This document shows positions 39,536 through 48,006 of a stretch of 53,601 nucleotides of DNA, piece after piece. The notes under the pieces were generated by a model. The model saw nothing but the letters and a program-made list of their open reading frames with translations. It had not been told where the DNA came from and made no database searches. A program made the translations under genes and the position numbers. This DNA comes from UBA1426 sp052034085 (GTDB lineage: Bacteria; Bacillota; Clostridia; Peptostreptococcales; Anaerovoracaceae), in contig JBPOJA010000017.1 in NCBI GenBank assembly GCA_052034085.1, positions 1 to 53,601 of the forward strand, given 5' to 3'. The number at the start of each line of letters is the position of its first letter. Positions within the stretch are counted from its first letter, which is position 1.

Positions 39536-41843
39536 TCCAAACCGCCTCCAGATTAATTTTCATCCTGTGGAAATACGCGTTTAGAAGGTGATATTCATCA
39601 CCTTCTTTTCTATATTCAGCCCAGTAGGTGTTGTTGCCTATGACTTTGTAACCGGTAAAGCTTCCCTTTTCAAGGTTTTCAACCTTGCGGCCGGTTCTTT
39701 CGCAAAACTCTATTACCTGGGCTATTTCATCTTCGAAAATCTTCTCTTTATCTAGTTTTGCCCGCATTTCCGGTCCTATTACCAGTTTTATATCTGTCTT
39801 TGGCATTTCCTCCATAATATCTTCACTCCAGACTTCCTTCAAAAGATTCTTTTTCAGATTGTAACGGTTCCTCCGCCTTTCAGTTACTGTGGGCAGACGG
39901 TCTTTCCCATTTTCCGCATCAGACATGGATACATCCCGCCCCAGAACCGGGTCAAGAATGTGGATGACTTTTTTACCGGCGGCAAGAAAGGCATCCCGGC
40001 AGTTTATACAATATGTTATATATGGATTGTCGCTTTCGCTTATGCGTTTATCCACAATATAGTCTGCGTATTTGGGTCCGGCTATTGCCACCTGGCCACC
40101 GAAACTGCAGCAGGCTGAATGCTCTTCCTGAACCGGCAGAGGTTCCAGTTTCACACCCTGACTTTCAGCAATGGTTCTTACTGCCTGTCTCAGGCCCTGG
40201 TTGCCCCTGCTGGCACAGGGGTCAAAAACCGACATGGTTTCATCCAAGTCAGAAACAGTCCGGTCTTCAGCATTAATCAGATTCCTTTCCACCAGATATT
40301 CGTACAAAGAAATCAGAGGTATTTCAGGCAGGAACTCCGTGAAATTCTTTATGCAGCTTGGGCAGGCCACTATCAAAGTGGGCTTCCCCAGTTCTTTCCA
40401 TCTGGTGCGTAGATCCTCGATAACTGCTTTATGAGCTTCCGTATTGCCCGCCCATTTTACGGGGACGCCGCAGCATTGCAAAAACATGGCAATCCCCGGG
40501 TCATTGTCAAGCAGTAATTTATAGGTGTCAATAACATAAGAAGGTTCTGAGGCTCCAAGCTGGCAGCCAGGAAAAAATGCATATTTTGTTCCACTTTGGT
40601 CTGCATGTGGCGGGGCCTTGATCAGTGAAGACAAGGGCCCGTTGGCATTTTCCATATCTCTTTGCCAGAAATCATGAAAACCCCAGGGCATGCGGCTGGT
40701 TCCGTGGAGTTCGGCCTTGGCCTCTAAAAACATATTGTCCATGTCTATCTCGGCAGGGCATACTTCCTTGCATAAGCCACAGTGAGTGCAGAAATTTATA
40801 AGCCGCTTGGCCGGCTGTGGTTTTATATCCGCCTGACCCTTGTGCATGGTAGCTTTCACTTCGTCTTTTATGCGAAGTGGCCATTTGTTGGTGTAGTTTA
40901 CTAAATCGCAGTAAATCATGCATGAATCACAGCTGCATTTCAGACATCTTCGGGCCTCCAAAACTGCATCCTCTCTGCTGAAACTCCCGTTTTCATCAGG
41001 AGCGGGCCCCAAAGCCACAGAAGTTTTTGAAGGGTCTATCTGAACTTTTGTGGTCCTGTCATCATCGGGATAAAGTAGATTTCCGGTTTTCAGGTAAGCC
41101 TCGATATGGGCTGCAGCTCTGATTCCGTCAGCAAGGGCTTCTATTTTGTTGTCCTGCCTTAATGAGCCTCCGGCAAAGCAGGCCAGCCCTTCAATATAAT
41201 CGGCATTGGGTTTCTTGGATAAAAGTCCGAAATCCGTACCGCCTCTGCCGGTTGCTATATAAACCGCATCATAGCCTTTGCCGGCCAGTTCGGCTATGCT
41301 TTCAACTTTTGTATCAAACAAATATGTTATATCTTCATGCTTCATCTGAAGCTCAATATCTTCAATGAAAAGCTCTGCTTTATCGGGATAGAGGCTTAAA
41401 AGGCTTCCTCCTTTTTGGGAAGTAGCTTCATAAACGGTAACAGAATATTTTTTAGAAGCCAGACGTAGGGCACAAACCAGTCCGCTTATACCTGCACCGA
41501 TAACAGCTATGTGCTTATCTTTTTTCGGGACATTAAAGTCAAGGGGTTCTTTGCTGGTGGCCTCTCTGACCACAGTCTTTTCCAGGGCTTTAAGTTCTAT
41601 GGCGCAGCCCCCCATCTCTTCTCTGCCCCTGGGACAGTTGATTTTGCAGGGTTCATAGCATAGTTCAGCTACAATCACAGGGAAACTTACTGCATTCCTG
41701 AAGGTTTTATAGGCAGCATTAAAAGTCCCTCTTTGGACCTTTTCCACGAAATCCTTTACATCAAGGTGAAAAGGACATGTGGCCTGACAGTAGGGAATCT
41801 CTTTTTGAATGCAGCCATCAAATTGTTCATAGTATTTTTCCAT
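39507..41843 (-). CDS. FAD/4Fe-4S oxidoreductase, GltD-like with ferredoxin and CCG domains
   Basis: This is a multidomain protein of 778 residues. In order: a GltD-type N-terminal Fe-S domain (C11, C19, C23, then C62, C66, C70, C80), an FAD-binding fold with AVIGAGISGLVCALRLA near 110, an NAD-type region with IATGRGGTDFG, two ferredoxin-like Cys clusters (CLKCSCDSC and CTHCGLCKEVCP), two CCG heterodisulfide-reductase-like repeats (FLQCCG and CCSFGG), and a C-terminal 100-residue domain I do not recognise. It probably passes electrons between the Mo enzyme encoded upstream and NAD(P), ferredoxin or a quinone-like acceptor. ATG at 41843 lacks a ribosome binding site. Confidence 0.85.
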   Translation of the reverse strand: MEKYYEQFDGCIQKEIPYCQATCPFHLDVKDFVEKVQRGTFNAAYKTFRNAVSFPVIVAELCYEPCKINCPRGREEMGGCAIELKALEKTVVREATSKEPLDFNVPKKDKHIAVIGAGISGLVCALRLASKKYSVTVYEATSQKGGSLLSLYPDKAELFIEDIELQMKHEDITYLFDTKVESIAELAGKGYDAVYIATGRGGTDFGLLSKKPNADYIEGLACFAGGSLRQDNKIEALADGIRAAAHIEAYLKTGNLLYPDDDRTTKVQIDPSKTSVALGPAPDENGSFSREDAVLEARRCLKCSCDSCMIYCDLVNYTNKWPLRIKDEVKATMHKGQADIKPQPAKRLINFCTHCGLCKEVCPAEIDMDNMFLEAKAELHGTSRMPWGFHDFWQRDMENANGPLSSLIKAPPHADQSGTKYAFFPGCQLGASEPSYVIDTYKLLLDNDPGIAMFLQCCGVPVKWAGNTEAHKAVIEDLRTRWKELGKPTLIVACPSCIKNFTEFLPEIPLISLYEYLVERNLINAEDRTVSDLDETMSVFDPCASRGNQGLRQAVRTIAESQGVKLEPLPVQEEHSACCSFGGQVAIAGPKYADYIVDKRISESDNPYITYCINCRDAFLAAGKKVIHILDPVLGRDVSMSDAENGKDRLPTVTERRRNRYNLKKNLLKEVWSEDIMEEMPKTDIKLVIGPEMRAKLDKEKIFEDEIAQVIEFCERTGRKVENLEKGSFTGYKVIGNNTYWAEYRKEGDEYHLLNAYFHRMKINLEAVWNGKRVNEEE

Positions 41844-41852
41844 AACAAAATA

Positions 41853-41858
41853 ATTATA
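41853..41858 (-). promoter_or_regulatory. Possible leaderless promoter (-10 box) before the FAD/Fe-S oxidoreductase
   Basis: On the minus strand a perfect TATAAT ends 10 nt before the start codon at 41843 and no ribosome binding site intervenes. Transcription from it would begin at or within a few bases of ATG. No good -35 box is seen. Confidence 0.35.
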
Positions 41859-41869
41859 CAAAACTTCGC

Positions 41870-41906
41870 AACAAAAGAAAAGAGCCGGCATGGATTATGC
41901 CGGCTC
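41870..41906 (-). terminator. Terminator after the Mo aldehyde oxidoreductase
   Basis: A perfect 10-bp stem (GAGCCGGCAT 41882-41891, ATGCCGGCTC 41897-41906) with a 5-nt loop; on the minus strand it is followed by a T-rich run (TCTTTTCTTTTG). The in-frame ATG at 41891 falls in this stem and is not a start codon. Confidence 0.85.
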
Positions 41907-41936
41907 CTCGCACTACATTCTTTTGTGATTGGAAGA

Positions 41937-44792
41937 TTATTCGATAGGATTCGCCTTAATGTTGTCAATCTCCTCCTGGAAGTCTGAGCCTAGGAAGTAC
42001 TTCTTGGGTGGCTCAATCTTTCCGCCTGCTGCCAGAATATCAAGACCTGCCTTGATTTTATCCGGGCTTGCGGGAAGTTCATAAATCCTTACTCCGCAGG
42101 CATTGTTAATGGCATTGATTACAGCAACATGGCCTGAGGACTGGTAGGCTTCGGATGCACCTGATGAACCAAAGGGATTCTTCTTTCTCTTTGTCTCCAG
42201 ATGGATGATGTCGAATTTATCAGGGATATCCTTTATTGACGGAACGCCTGCACCGGCAATATTGTTGTGCTTCTTAACATCATCATAATTTTCCGAAAGA
42301 GCATAGCCTATGGAATGTGATAACCCGCCGTAAGCCTGTCCGTTTACAGAAGCAAGGTCGCCGATTACTCCCACGTCATCAACACAGGTGTAGCCGATTA
42401 CTGTGGCTTTGCCGGTGGCTGTGTCAACCTCCACCTCTGCCAGGAAAAGGGCATAAGTGTAATCCGGCGTGGGATTGCCTTTTCCGGTGTTTGGATCAAG
42501 ATCTGCAAGATCGGGATCTGATGGATTTTCGTACTGGGCTTCATATTTTGTGGGTATGCCTTCAGCCACCATTTCCTCATAAGTCCTGAAGCTGCCATCC
42601 TCTTTTTTCATAGCATTAATCAATTGCTGCACTGCCATGTAAGTGGCTTTTCCGTTCATATAGTGAGAACGGGACGATGCACTGGCTCCGGAGTCGGGGC
42701 AGTATTTGCTGTCGTTTTGAATAAGCACAATATCTTCAAGTGCCACACCCAGGGGTTTCAGTGCTTCATGGGTTACGTGTAAGGAGCCTACGTCACCTCC
42801 CTGACCCTGATCCTGCCAGGTGTCATATTTGACATATTTGCCGTCTTCCCGTAATTCAATGGCAACTGTACACTGGTCACCGGTTCCTTCAGTAACGTTG
42901 TAGCCGCCCCATGCAAGACCTACTCCCCTGCGTTTTTCAGGAGTATCGGCAGCTTTTGCATCAGCAACTGCCTTTTCGTAGATAGGTTTCATTCTTTCCA
43001 TGATGGCTTCCATTGGATAATCAACGAAAGGATACTGGTTAATGTTGAGATCACCGGGCCTTGCAATATTTCTCCATCTGATTTCAAACGGATCCATACC
43101 GATTTTTTCTGCCATCATATCCATGAGTGACTCTGATGACATATAGGCCTGAGGTGAACCGTAGCCCCTGTACGCAGTTCCGTAGGCATGGTTTGTGGTT
43201 GCAACCCTTGCCAATGCCTGAACATTTGGTACGTTGTAAGGGAAGAATGTAAAGCGGGCAGGACGTGAAATCAGGTCATCACCTAATTCGTTGTAGGCAC
43301 CATGGTCAAGTCCGGTATCCCATTCCGCTGCAATAATCTTTCCGTCCTTGTCGCAGGCCAGCCTTGCATTGGTGTATGCAGGAGCACGTTTACCTGAGAA
43401 TGACATGAACTCCTCATATGAGAAGGACAGGGCTATTGGGCGATTGTCACAGCAGATACATGCAACTGCACCAAGTGCGTATGAAGCTGCGGCAATACCC
43501 CAGCCGAAAGTAGCTCCGGTTGGATTCTCAATTACTCTGATTTTCTCTTCGGGAACGCCCGTGGCATGGGAAATGTCATAAAGATCTGCATAGACCATCT
43601 GGGTCTTGCACTGTATGGTCAGCATATCGTCATCTCCCCAGTAAGCCTGAACTGTATCGCCTTCAATAGGCATATGGGGTTCCCTGGTTGTGTAGAAGCT
43701 GCCTTCTACGACATGGGGTGCAGATTCCATCAAAGGAACTACATCCTCTCCTTTTATTGTCGGCTGCATTGCCCATACATTTGGATGGTCGTCATGAATC
43801 CGCATTGCATCGGGAACGGCAGCATCCAGATAGTTCAGGTATTCAGGCAACTGTTCGTAATCAATGGTAACCTTTTCTGCTGCAGCCCTAGCATTTTCTT
43901 TGGTATCTGCGGCAACCAGTGCAACCGGCATTCCATAGGTAAAGATTTTATCCTCGGCCAGGAGCAGGTGAGTTGCTTCCGTTGCCAGGGTTCTCTTGGT
44001 AAAGGTGTACCATGACAGCCGGTTGGTGCCTCCGGCCTTTTTAACATCTTCTGCTGTGATAACTTTATATACGCCGGGCATTTTCTGAGCTTCTTCAATA
44101 TTAATTTTCTTGATTTTGGCATGATGGGTTACTTTTGGCTGAGCCATAACCACATGAAGAGTGCTGCTGGGCATCTTAAGTTCAACATCATCACCATAGT
44201 CAGCCAGACCGCAAACCTTGGCAAGTGCGGCGGGCCTGACAAGAGTTTTCCCATAAAGATCCTGATCGCCTTTCTTGGGGACGGCAACCTTGATATCGTC
44301 TATGGAGCATTCCCCACGGACAACTTTTGCCGCTGCCATTACAGCATCAACCAGTTGTTTGTAACCGGTGCAGCGACAGATATTTCTGTGCTTCTGGAAC
44401 CAGTCTCTGACTTCTTCTCTGGTGGGATTATTGTTTTCCGAAAGCAATCCATATGCCGACACAATAAATCCCGGGGTGCAGAATCCGCACTGAACACCGC
44501 CATAGTTCATCCAGGCAACCTGAAGGGGATGGAGACAGGTTGGAGTACCTATTCCTTCAATTGTGATGACCTTGCTGTATTCTTCTACAGTGGAAATTTT
44601 CTTGATACAAGAGCGAATTACTTTGCCGTTTAAAATAACGGAACATGAGCCGCAAACACCGGTGCCGCAACCAATTTTGGTTCCTGTAAGGCCCAGACGC
44701 CTAAGCACGGTGGCCAGAGTATCTGTAGCAGGGTCACAGATGAAAGATCTGTCGGCTCCGTTAATGTTTAATGTTAATTTTTTAAACTTCAT
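41937..44792 (-). CDS. Molybdopterin aldehyde oxidoreductase (xanthine oxidase family, Mop-like)
   Basis: This Mo hydroxylase has 951 residues. The N-terminal plant-type 2Fe-2S domain has C42, C47, C50, C62; the second 2Fe-2S domain has C102, C105, C139, C141 (QCGFCTPGF, CRCTGY). The Mo-binding domains follow directly, starting near 185 (LYGKTLVRPAALAKVCGLADYG) with GATFGWGIAAASYALGA and YRGYGSPQA. The catalytic Glu is probably E881 in GASEAYQSSG. There is no FAD domain between, as in Desulfovibrio gigas Mop (907 residues), so electrons must leave through the Fe-S clusters. The substrate may be an aldehyde or N-heterocycle. AAAGGAGGATTTC precedes the ATG. Confidence 0.92.
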   Translation of the reverse strand: MKFKKLTLNINGADRSFICDPATDTLATVLRRLGLTGTKIGCGTGVCGSCSVILNGKVIRSCIKKISTVEEYSKVITIEGIGTPTCLHPLQVAWMNYGGVQCGFCTPGFIVSAYGLLSENNNPTREEVRDWFQKHRNICRCTGYKQLVDAVMAAAKVVRGECSIDDIKVAVPKKGDQDLYGKTLVRPAALAKVCGLADYGDDVELKMPSSTLHVVMAQPKVTHHAKIKKINIEEAQKMPGVYKVITAEDVKKAGGTNRLSWYTFTKRTLATEATHLLLAEDKIFTYGMPVALVAADTKENARAAAEKVTIDYEQLPEYLNYLDAAVPDAMRIHDDHPNVWAMQPTIKGEDVVPLMESAPHVVEGSFYTTREPHMPIEGDTVQAYWGDDDMLTIQCKTQMVYADLYDISHATGVPEEKIRVIENPTGATFGWGIAAASYALGAVACICCDNRPIALSFSYEEFMSFSGKRAPAYTNARLACDKDGKIIAAEWDTGLDHGAYNELGDDLISRPARFTFFPYNVPNVQALARVATTNHAYGTAYRGYGSPQAYMSSESLMDMMAEKIGMDPFEIRWRNIARPGDLNINQYPFVDYPMEAIMERMKPIYEKAVADAKAADTPEKRRGVGLAWGGYNVTEGTGDQCTVAIELREDGKYVKYDTWQDQGQGGDVGSLHVTHEALKPLGVALEDIVLIQNDSKYCPDSGASASSRSHYMNGKATYMAVQQLINAMKKEDGSFRTYEEMVAEGIPTKYEAQYENPSDPDLADLDPNTGKGNPTPDYTYALFLAEVEVDTATGKATVIGYTCVDDVGVIGDLASVNGQAYGGLSHSIGYALSENYDDVKKHNNIAGAGVPSIKDIPDKFDIIHLETKRKKNPFGSSGASEAYQSSGHVAVINAINNACGVRIYELPASPDKIKAGLDILAAGGKIEPPKKYFLGSDFQEEIDNIKANPIE

Positions 44793-44827
44793 GAAATCCT
44801 CCTTTTTCTCCTTGGTTTTGGTTTTAG

Positions 44828-44857
44828 ATTATAAAAATTTATAAGACTATTAGTTAA
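44828..44857 (-). promoter_or_regulatory. Promoter of the Mo aldehyde oxidoreductase
   Basis: On the minus strand, TTAACT (plus 44852-44857) and TATAAT (44828-44833) are 18 bp apart. It is divergent from the maturation operon promoter. A GAAAC/GTTTC inverted repeat at 44868-44884 lies between them and could serve both. Confidence 0.5.
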
Positions 44858-44897
44858 TTTATAGCATGAAACCGGACAAGTTTCAATAGTCAGATAT

Positions 44898-44926
44898 TTG
44901 ACAAAATGATTTTTTCACATCATAAT
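44898..44926 (+). promoter_or_regulatory. Promoter of the maturation operon
   Basis: A perfect TTGACA (44898-44903) and CATAAT (44921-44926) with a 17-bp spacer. Seven genes follow to 51313 with overlaps or short gaps. Confidence 0.7.
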
Positions 44927-44976
44927 TCCATGTGTAATCGTAACTGAAAATTGTCAAAATCGAGAAGGAGTTTATT

Positions 44977-45780
44977 ATGGTTTGTGACGGGCACGACTGT
45001 GGCGACCATACCTGTGGTGGCCATGACCACGGAGAAGATATAGTTGATATCGTCAGGGAATACAGGGAAAAGTATGGGGCAAGCTGCAGGCTATTTGAAA
45101 ACCCGGAGTTTCAGGAGCTGTTTCAGGGAGCCATAAGACCGGGAGGATTAACCCTGACAAAAGAGGCTTTTAAGCTGGCGGGCCTGGGCTCTGGGTCTAA
45201 AATTTTAGATGTAGGCTGCGGCAGTGGGGAAACAGTCGCTTACCTGGCAAATTCACAAAAGAGTGAAGCAGTTGGCATAGATTTGTCAGATGTCTTGATA
45301 GAGAAGGCAAGAGAGAAGTTCCCGGATCTGAGATTTGAGTTCGGTGACGGAGTGATGATAGATTTTCCATCGGCCAGTTTCGATGGGGTTTTCATTGAGT
45401 GTACTCTGTCACAGATGGACAACGTGGTTGAAGCCCTGCATGAGGCTTTCTGCGTGCTGAAAAATGGCGGAAAGTTGGTCATAAGTGACTTCTACAGGAA
45501 AGAGGGTATGGTGGATCCCGGAGATGAAAACAGCTTTTTCAAAAAAGCCTTCGATAAGGAAAAGTTACTCGAAGCCGTTGAAGATATTGGATTTGAAATC
45601 CGCCTTTGGGAGGAGAGAAACAGGGAACTGAAGGAATTTACCGCTTCCTTAATAATGCACTATGGTTCCCTGGAAAATTTCTACAAAACCACAGAAGAGG
45701 TGGCAGGCGAATCACCTTTCCGGGGCATAGGTGAAGACAAAAAACTGGGGTATTTTCTGTTGATAGCTGAAAAAAAATAA
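44977..45780 (+). CDS. SAM-dependent methyltransferase with His/Cys-rich N-terminus (DVU_1556-like)
   Basis: This 267-residue class I methyltransferase has ILDVGCGSGE (76-85), IDLSDVLIEKA and FIECTLSQMD as SAM-binding elements. The first 20 residues contain 3 Cys and 5 His in a CDGHDCGDHTCGGHDHGE run, which looks like a metal-binding tail. Its methyl acceptor is unknown. It is the first gene of the operon divergent from the Mo enzyme, and I recall an NCBI family named after D. vulgaris DVU_1556 with this context. GAGAAGGAG precedes the ATG. Confidence 0.85.
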   Translation: MVCDGHDCGDHTCGGHDHGEDIVDIVREYREKYGASCRLFENPEFQELFQGAIRPGGLTLTKEAFKLAGLGSGSKILDVGCGSGETVAYLANSQKSEAVGIDLSDVLIEKAREKFPDLRFEFGDGVMIDFPSASFDGVFIECTLSQMDNVVEALHEAFCVLKNGGKLVISDFYRKEGMVDPGDENSFFKKAFDKEKLLEAVEDIGFEIRLWEERNRELKEFTASLIMHYGSLENFYKTTEEVAGESPFRGIGEDKKLGYFLLIAEKK

Positions 45781-45792
45781 GGAGATAAAAAT

Positions 45793-46170
45793 ATGTCAGA
45801 CAGGGTATTGGAAATGCAGATGGAAGGTTATTGCTGCAGCCAGATGATTATGCAATGGGGGCTTGAACATCTCGGCAAGGATAATCCGGATCTTATTGCC
45901 GCCATGGCAGGCCTTTGCGGGGGGGCCAAACAGGGAGAAATATGCGGGTCCCTGTCGGCAGCCATATGCTTCTTATATCTTTGGACCAAGGATAAGGACC
46001 TGGCTCTGAAGCTGAGTCAGGAGCTGACGGAATGGTTTCATGAGGTTTACGGCAGTGTCAGATGCTTTGATATCATAAAGGGAGATGCAGGAAACAAGCC
46101 TGTGGTCTGCCCGCCTCTCATCGAAAATACATATATTAAGCTTATGGACCTGATTGAAGATTATGAATGA
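45793..46170 (+). CDS. C-GCAxxG-C-C family redox-type protein (DVU_1555-like)
   Basis: This 125-residue protein has the C_GCAxxG_C_C spacing: GYCCSQ (C14, C15), LCGGAKQGEICG (C42, C51), then C91 (SVRCFDI) and C106 (VVCPPL). The Cys set is thought to bind a metal or Fe-S cluster; function is unknown across the family. AAGGAGATAAAA precedes the ATG. It overlaps the next gene by 8 nt (ATGAATGA). Confidence 0.85.
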   Translation: MSDRVLEMQMEGYCCSQMIMQWGLEHLGKDNPDLIAAMAGLCGGAKQGEICGSLSAAICFLYLWTKDKDLALKLSQELTEWFHEVYGSVRCFDIIKGDAGNKPVVCPPLIENTYIKLMDLIEDYE

Positions 46171-47179
46171 ACATTATCTGGATAACTGGATTAAAAGCAG
46201 AATAGAAGGGGGTCTGGAAGAGCATGTTCTGGCCAGACTCAATGAAACTCTGGCCCATGTGATGAAAAACAGCCCCTTTTATAGACAGAAATTTGCTGAC
46301 TTCCAGGGATGGAGGTTAGAAAAAATCAGAGATATTGAAGCCCTGCCTTTTACAACACCAGAGGAGCTGGCTGATTATGGCGGCGACATGTTGTGCGTTC
46401 CTTCAAAAGATGTCAGCCGCATAGTGAGCCTGAATACTTCAGGTTCAACCGGGCCCCCAAAGCGGATTTTTTTCACTGAAGAAGATCAGGAACTGACCAT
46501 AGACTATTTTCACCATGGAATGCAGTACCTGGTTGGAGTTGAGGACAGGCTGCTGATTCTGCTGCCCTGTAAAACTCCGGGCGGCGTTGGGGATTTGCTG
46601 GCCAGAGGCTTGGATCGTCTGGGGACAAAAAATATATGCTACGGTTTTCCCTTTGTTTGGGGCCCGGATGGTGAAGCCGTGTTGAAGGAAGTAACTGAAA
46701 TCATTGTAAAAGAAGAAATCACTTCAATGGTAGGCAGCCCGAAAGAAGTCCTGGCCCTGGCTGACTATTCGGCCGGAACAGTTGGGAAAGAACAGATAAA
46801 AACGGTGCTGCTCAGTACTGATTATATAGGCGATGATTTGCGGGCAGAGATAAACAAGCTGTGGGGAGCCAGGGTTTACGAGCACTACGGAACTACGGAA
46901 ATGGGTCTTGGCGGAGCAGTAAGCTGCCATGTTCTGCAGGGTTATCATCCCAGAGAGAATGATCTGTATTTCGAAATTATTGACAAAAATACGGGTCAGG
47001 TTCTGCCCGACGGAGAATACGGAGAGGTAGTTTTTACCACCCTGACAAGAAAAGCTATGCCCTTTATACGCTACAAAACGGGGGATATAAGCCGCTGGAT
47101 TCCGGGACAATGTCCCTGTGGCAGCAGTTTAAGGAGAATGGATAAAGTTTTGGACAGAGGAGTGAAGAAAGCCAGATGA
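46163..47179 (+). CDS. AMP-forming ligase, PaaK-like, C-terminally shortened (DVU_1553-like)
   Basis: This adenylate-forming enzyme of 338 residues has the ATP-binding loop LNTSGSTGPPKR (90-101), the YEHYGTTEMG motif near 234 and CPCGSSLRRMDKVLDRG at the end. It aligns with phenylacetate-CoA ligase but stops about 90 residues earlier, where PaaK has the mobile C-terminal domain with the lysine used for adenylation. So it may only activate, transfer to a partner, or use a different Lys. ATG at 46163 overlaps the previous stop; the TTG at 46154 is a weaker alternative. It ends with ATGA overlapping the xdhC start. Confidence 0.82.
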   Translation: MNEHYLDNWIKSRIEGGLEEHVLARLNETLAHVMKNSPFYRQKFADFQGWRLEKIRDIEALPFTTPEELADYGGDMLCVPSKDVSRIVSLNTSGSTGPPKRIFFTEEDQELTIDYFHHGMQYLVGVEDRLLILLPCKTPGGVGDLLARGLDRLGTKNICYGFPFVWGPDGEAVLKEVTEIIVKEEITSMVGSPKEVLALADYSAGTVGKEQIKTVLLSTDYIGDDLRAEINKLWGARVYEHYGTTEMGLGGAVSCHVLQGYHPRENDLYFEIIDKNTGQVLPDGEYGEVVFTTLTRKAMPFIRYKTGDISRWIPGQCPCGSSLRRMDKVLDRGVKKAR

Positions 47180-48006
47180 ACGAAATAATTAAATTGGGGA
47201 AAAAACTCCTGGCAGACGGAGAAAGCTTTGTGATCGCCAGAGTTGTGGATACAGAAGGGTCAACTCCCAGGAAGAAGGGAGCCTGGCTCCTTATGAGAAG
47301 GGACGGAAGGAGATACGGCACCGTAGGAGGCGGCAAACTGGAGGCAGTGTCTGAGCAGGAGGCCTTGAAGGCATTTGAAAGCAAGGAGTCGAAAATCCAC
47401 CATTTCAGGCTTCTCCCGGAAGATCAGGACGGTCTGGATATGCGATGCGGCGGGGATGCCCATATCTCCATTGAGTATTATGATGCTTCATGGCCTGAGG
47501 CATTCAAATACGAACCGGAAATCCTGAGCAGGGCCATAATTTTCGGTGCAGGTCATGTAGGTCTGGCTCTCGAGCCTGTACTAAGGCATGTGGGCTTTGC
47601 CACTGTGGTGGTGGACGACAGGGCTGAGTACGCATCAAGGGAGCGGTTTCCCGAAGCAGACCGGGTGGTTGTTATTGATGACTTTGAGGATGCCTACAAA
47701 AACCTGGAGACAGATCAGGATACATATATAATCATCATGACCCGGGGACACAACTATGACTATACTGTTTTGCGCCAGTCTTTGAGCAAGGAAAGGGCTT
47801 ATCTTGGCATGATAGGCAGCAGGACCAAAGTGGCCGATACCATGGCCCGCCTTGAAGAGGAAGGCTTCAGCAGGGAAATTCTTGACAAGGTTTATTCTCC
47901 AATAGGAATAAAAATCGGCGGGGAGACACCTGAAGAAATCGGGGTCAGTATCGCCGCTGAAATGATTCGGGTCAGGTCAGAACTCGGTAAAAAGAATGGA
48001 AAATAA
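47176..48006 (+). CDS. XdhC family Mo hydroxylase maturation factor
   Basis: This 276-residue protein is of the XdhC/CoxI type. The N-terminal domain has VVDTEGSTPRKKGAWLL near 24 and a GTVGGGKLE motif; the C-terminal Rossmann fold has IIFGAGHVGLALEPVL near 122 and IGSRTKVADTMARLEEEGF near 213. XdhC binds molybdenum cofactor, protects it during sulfuration and hands it to the apo-enzyme. This ties the operon to activation of the Mo enzyme at 41937. It overlaps both neighbours (4 nt and 11 nt). Confidence 0.92.
   Translation: MNEIIKLGKKLLADGESFVIARVVDTEGSTPRKKGAWLLMRRDGRRYGTVGGGKLEAVSEQEALKAFESKESKIHHFRLLPEDQDGLDMRCGGDAHISIEYYDASWPEAFKYEPEILSRAIIFGAGHVGLALEPVLRHVGFATVVVDDRAEYASRERFPEADRVVVIDDFEDAYKNLETDQDTYIIIMTRGHNYDYTVLRQSLSKERAYLGMIGSRTKVADTMARLEEEGFSREILDKVYSPIGIKIGGETPEEIGVSIAAEMIRVRSELGKKNGK

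Noticed and set aside
41844..41891. Upstream ATG at 41891 as start of the FAD/Fe-S oxidoreductase
   Set aside because: It lies in the stem of the preceding terminator, and the extra residues are not typical of the family.
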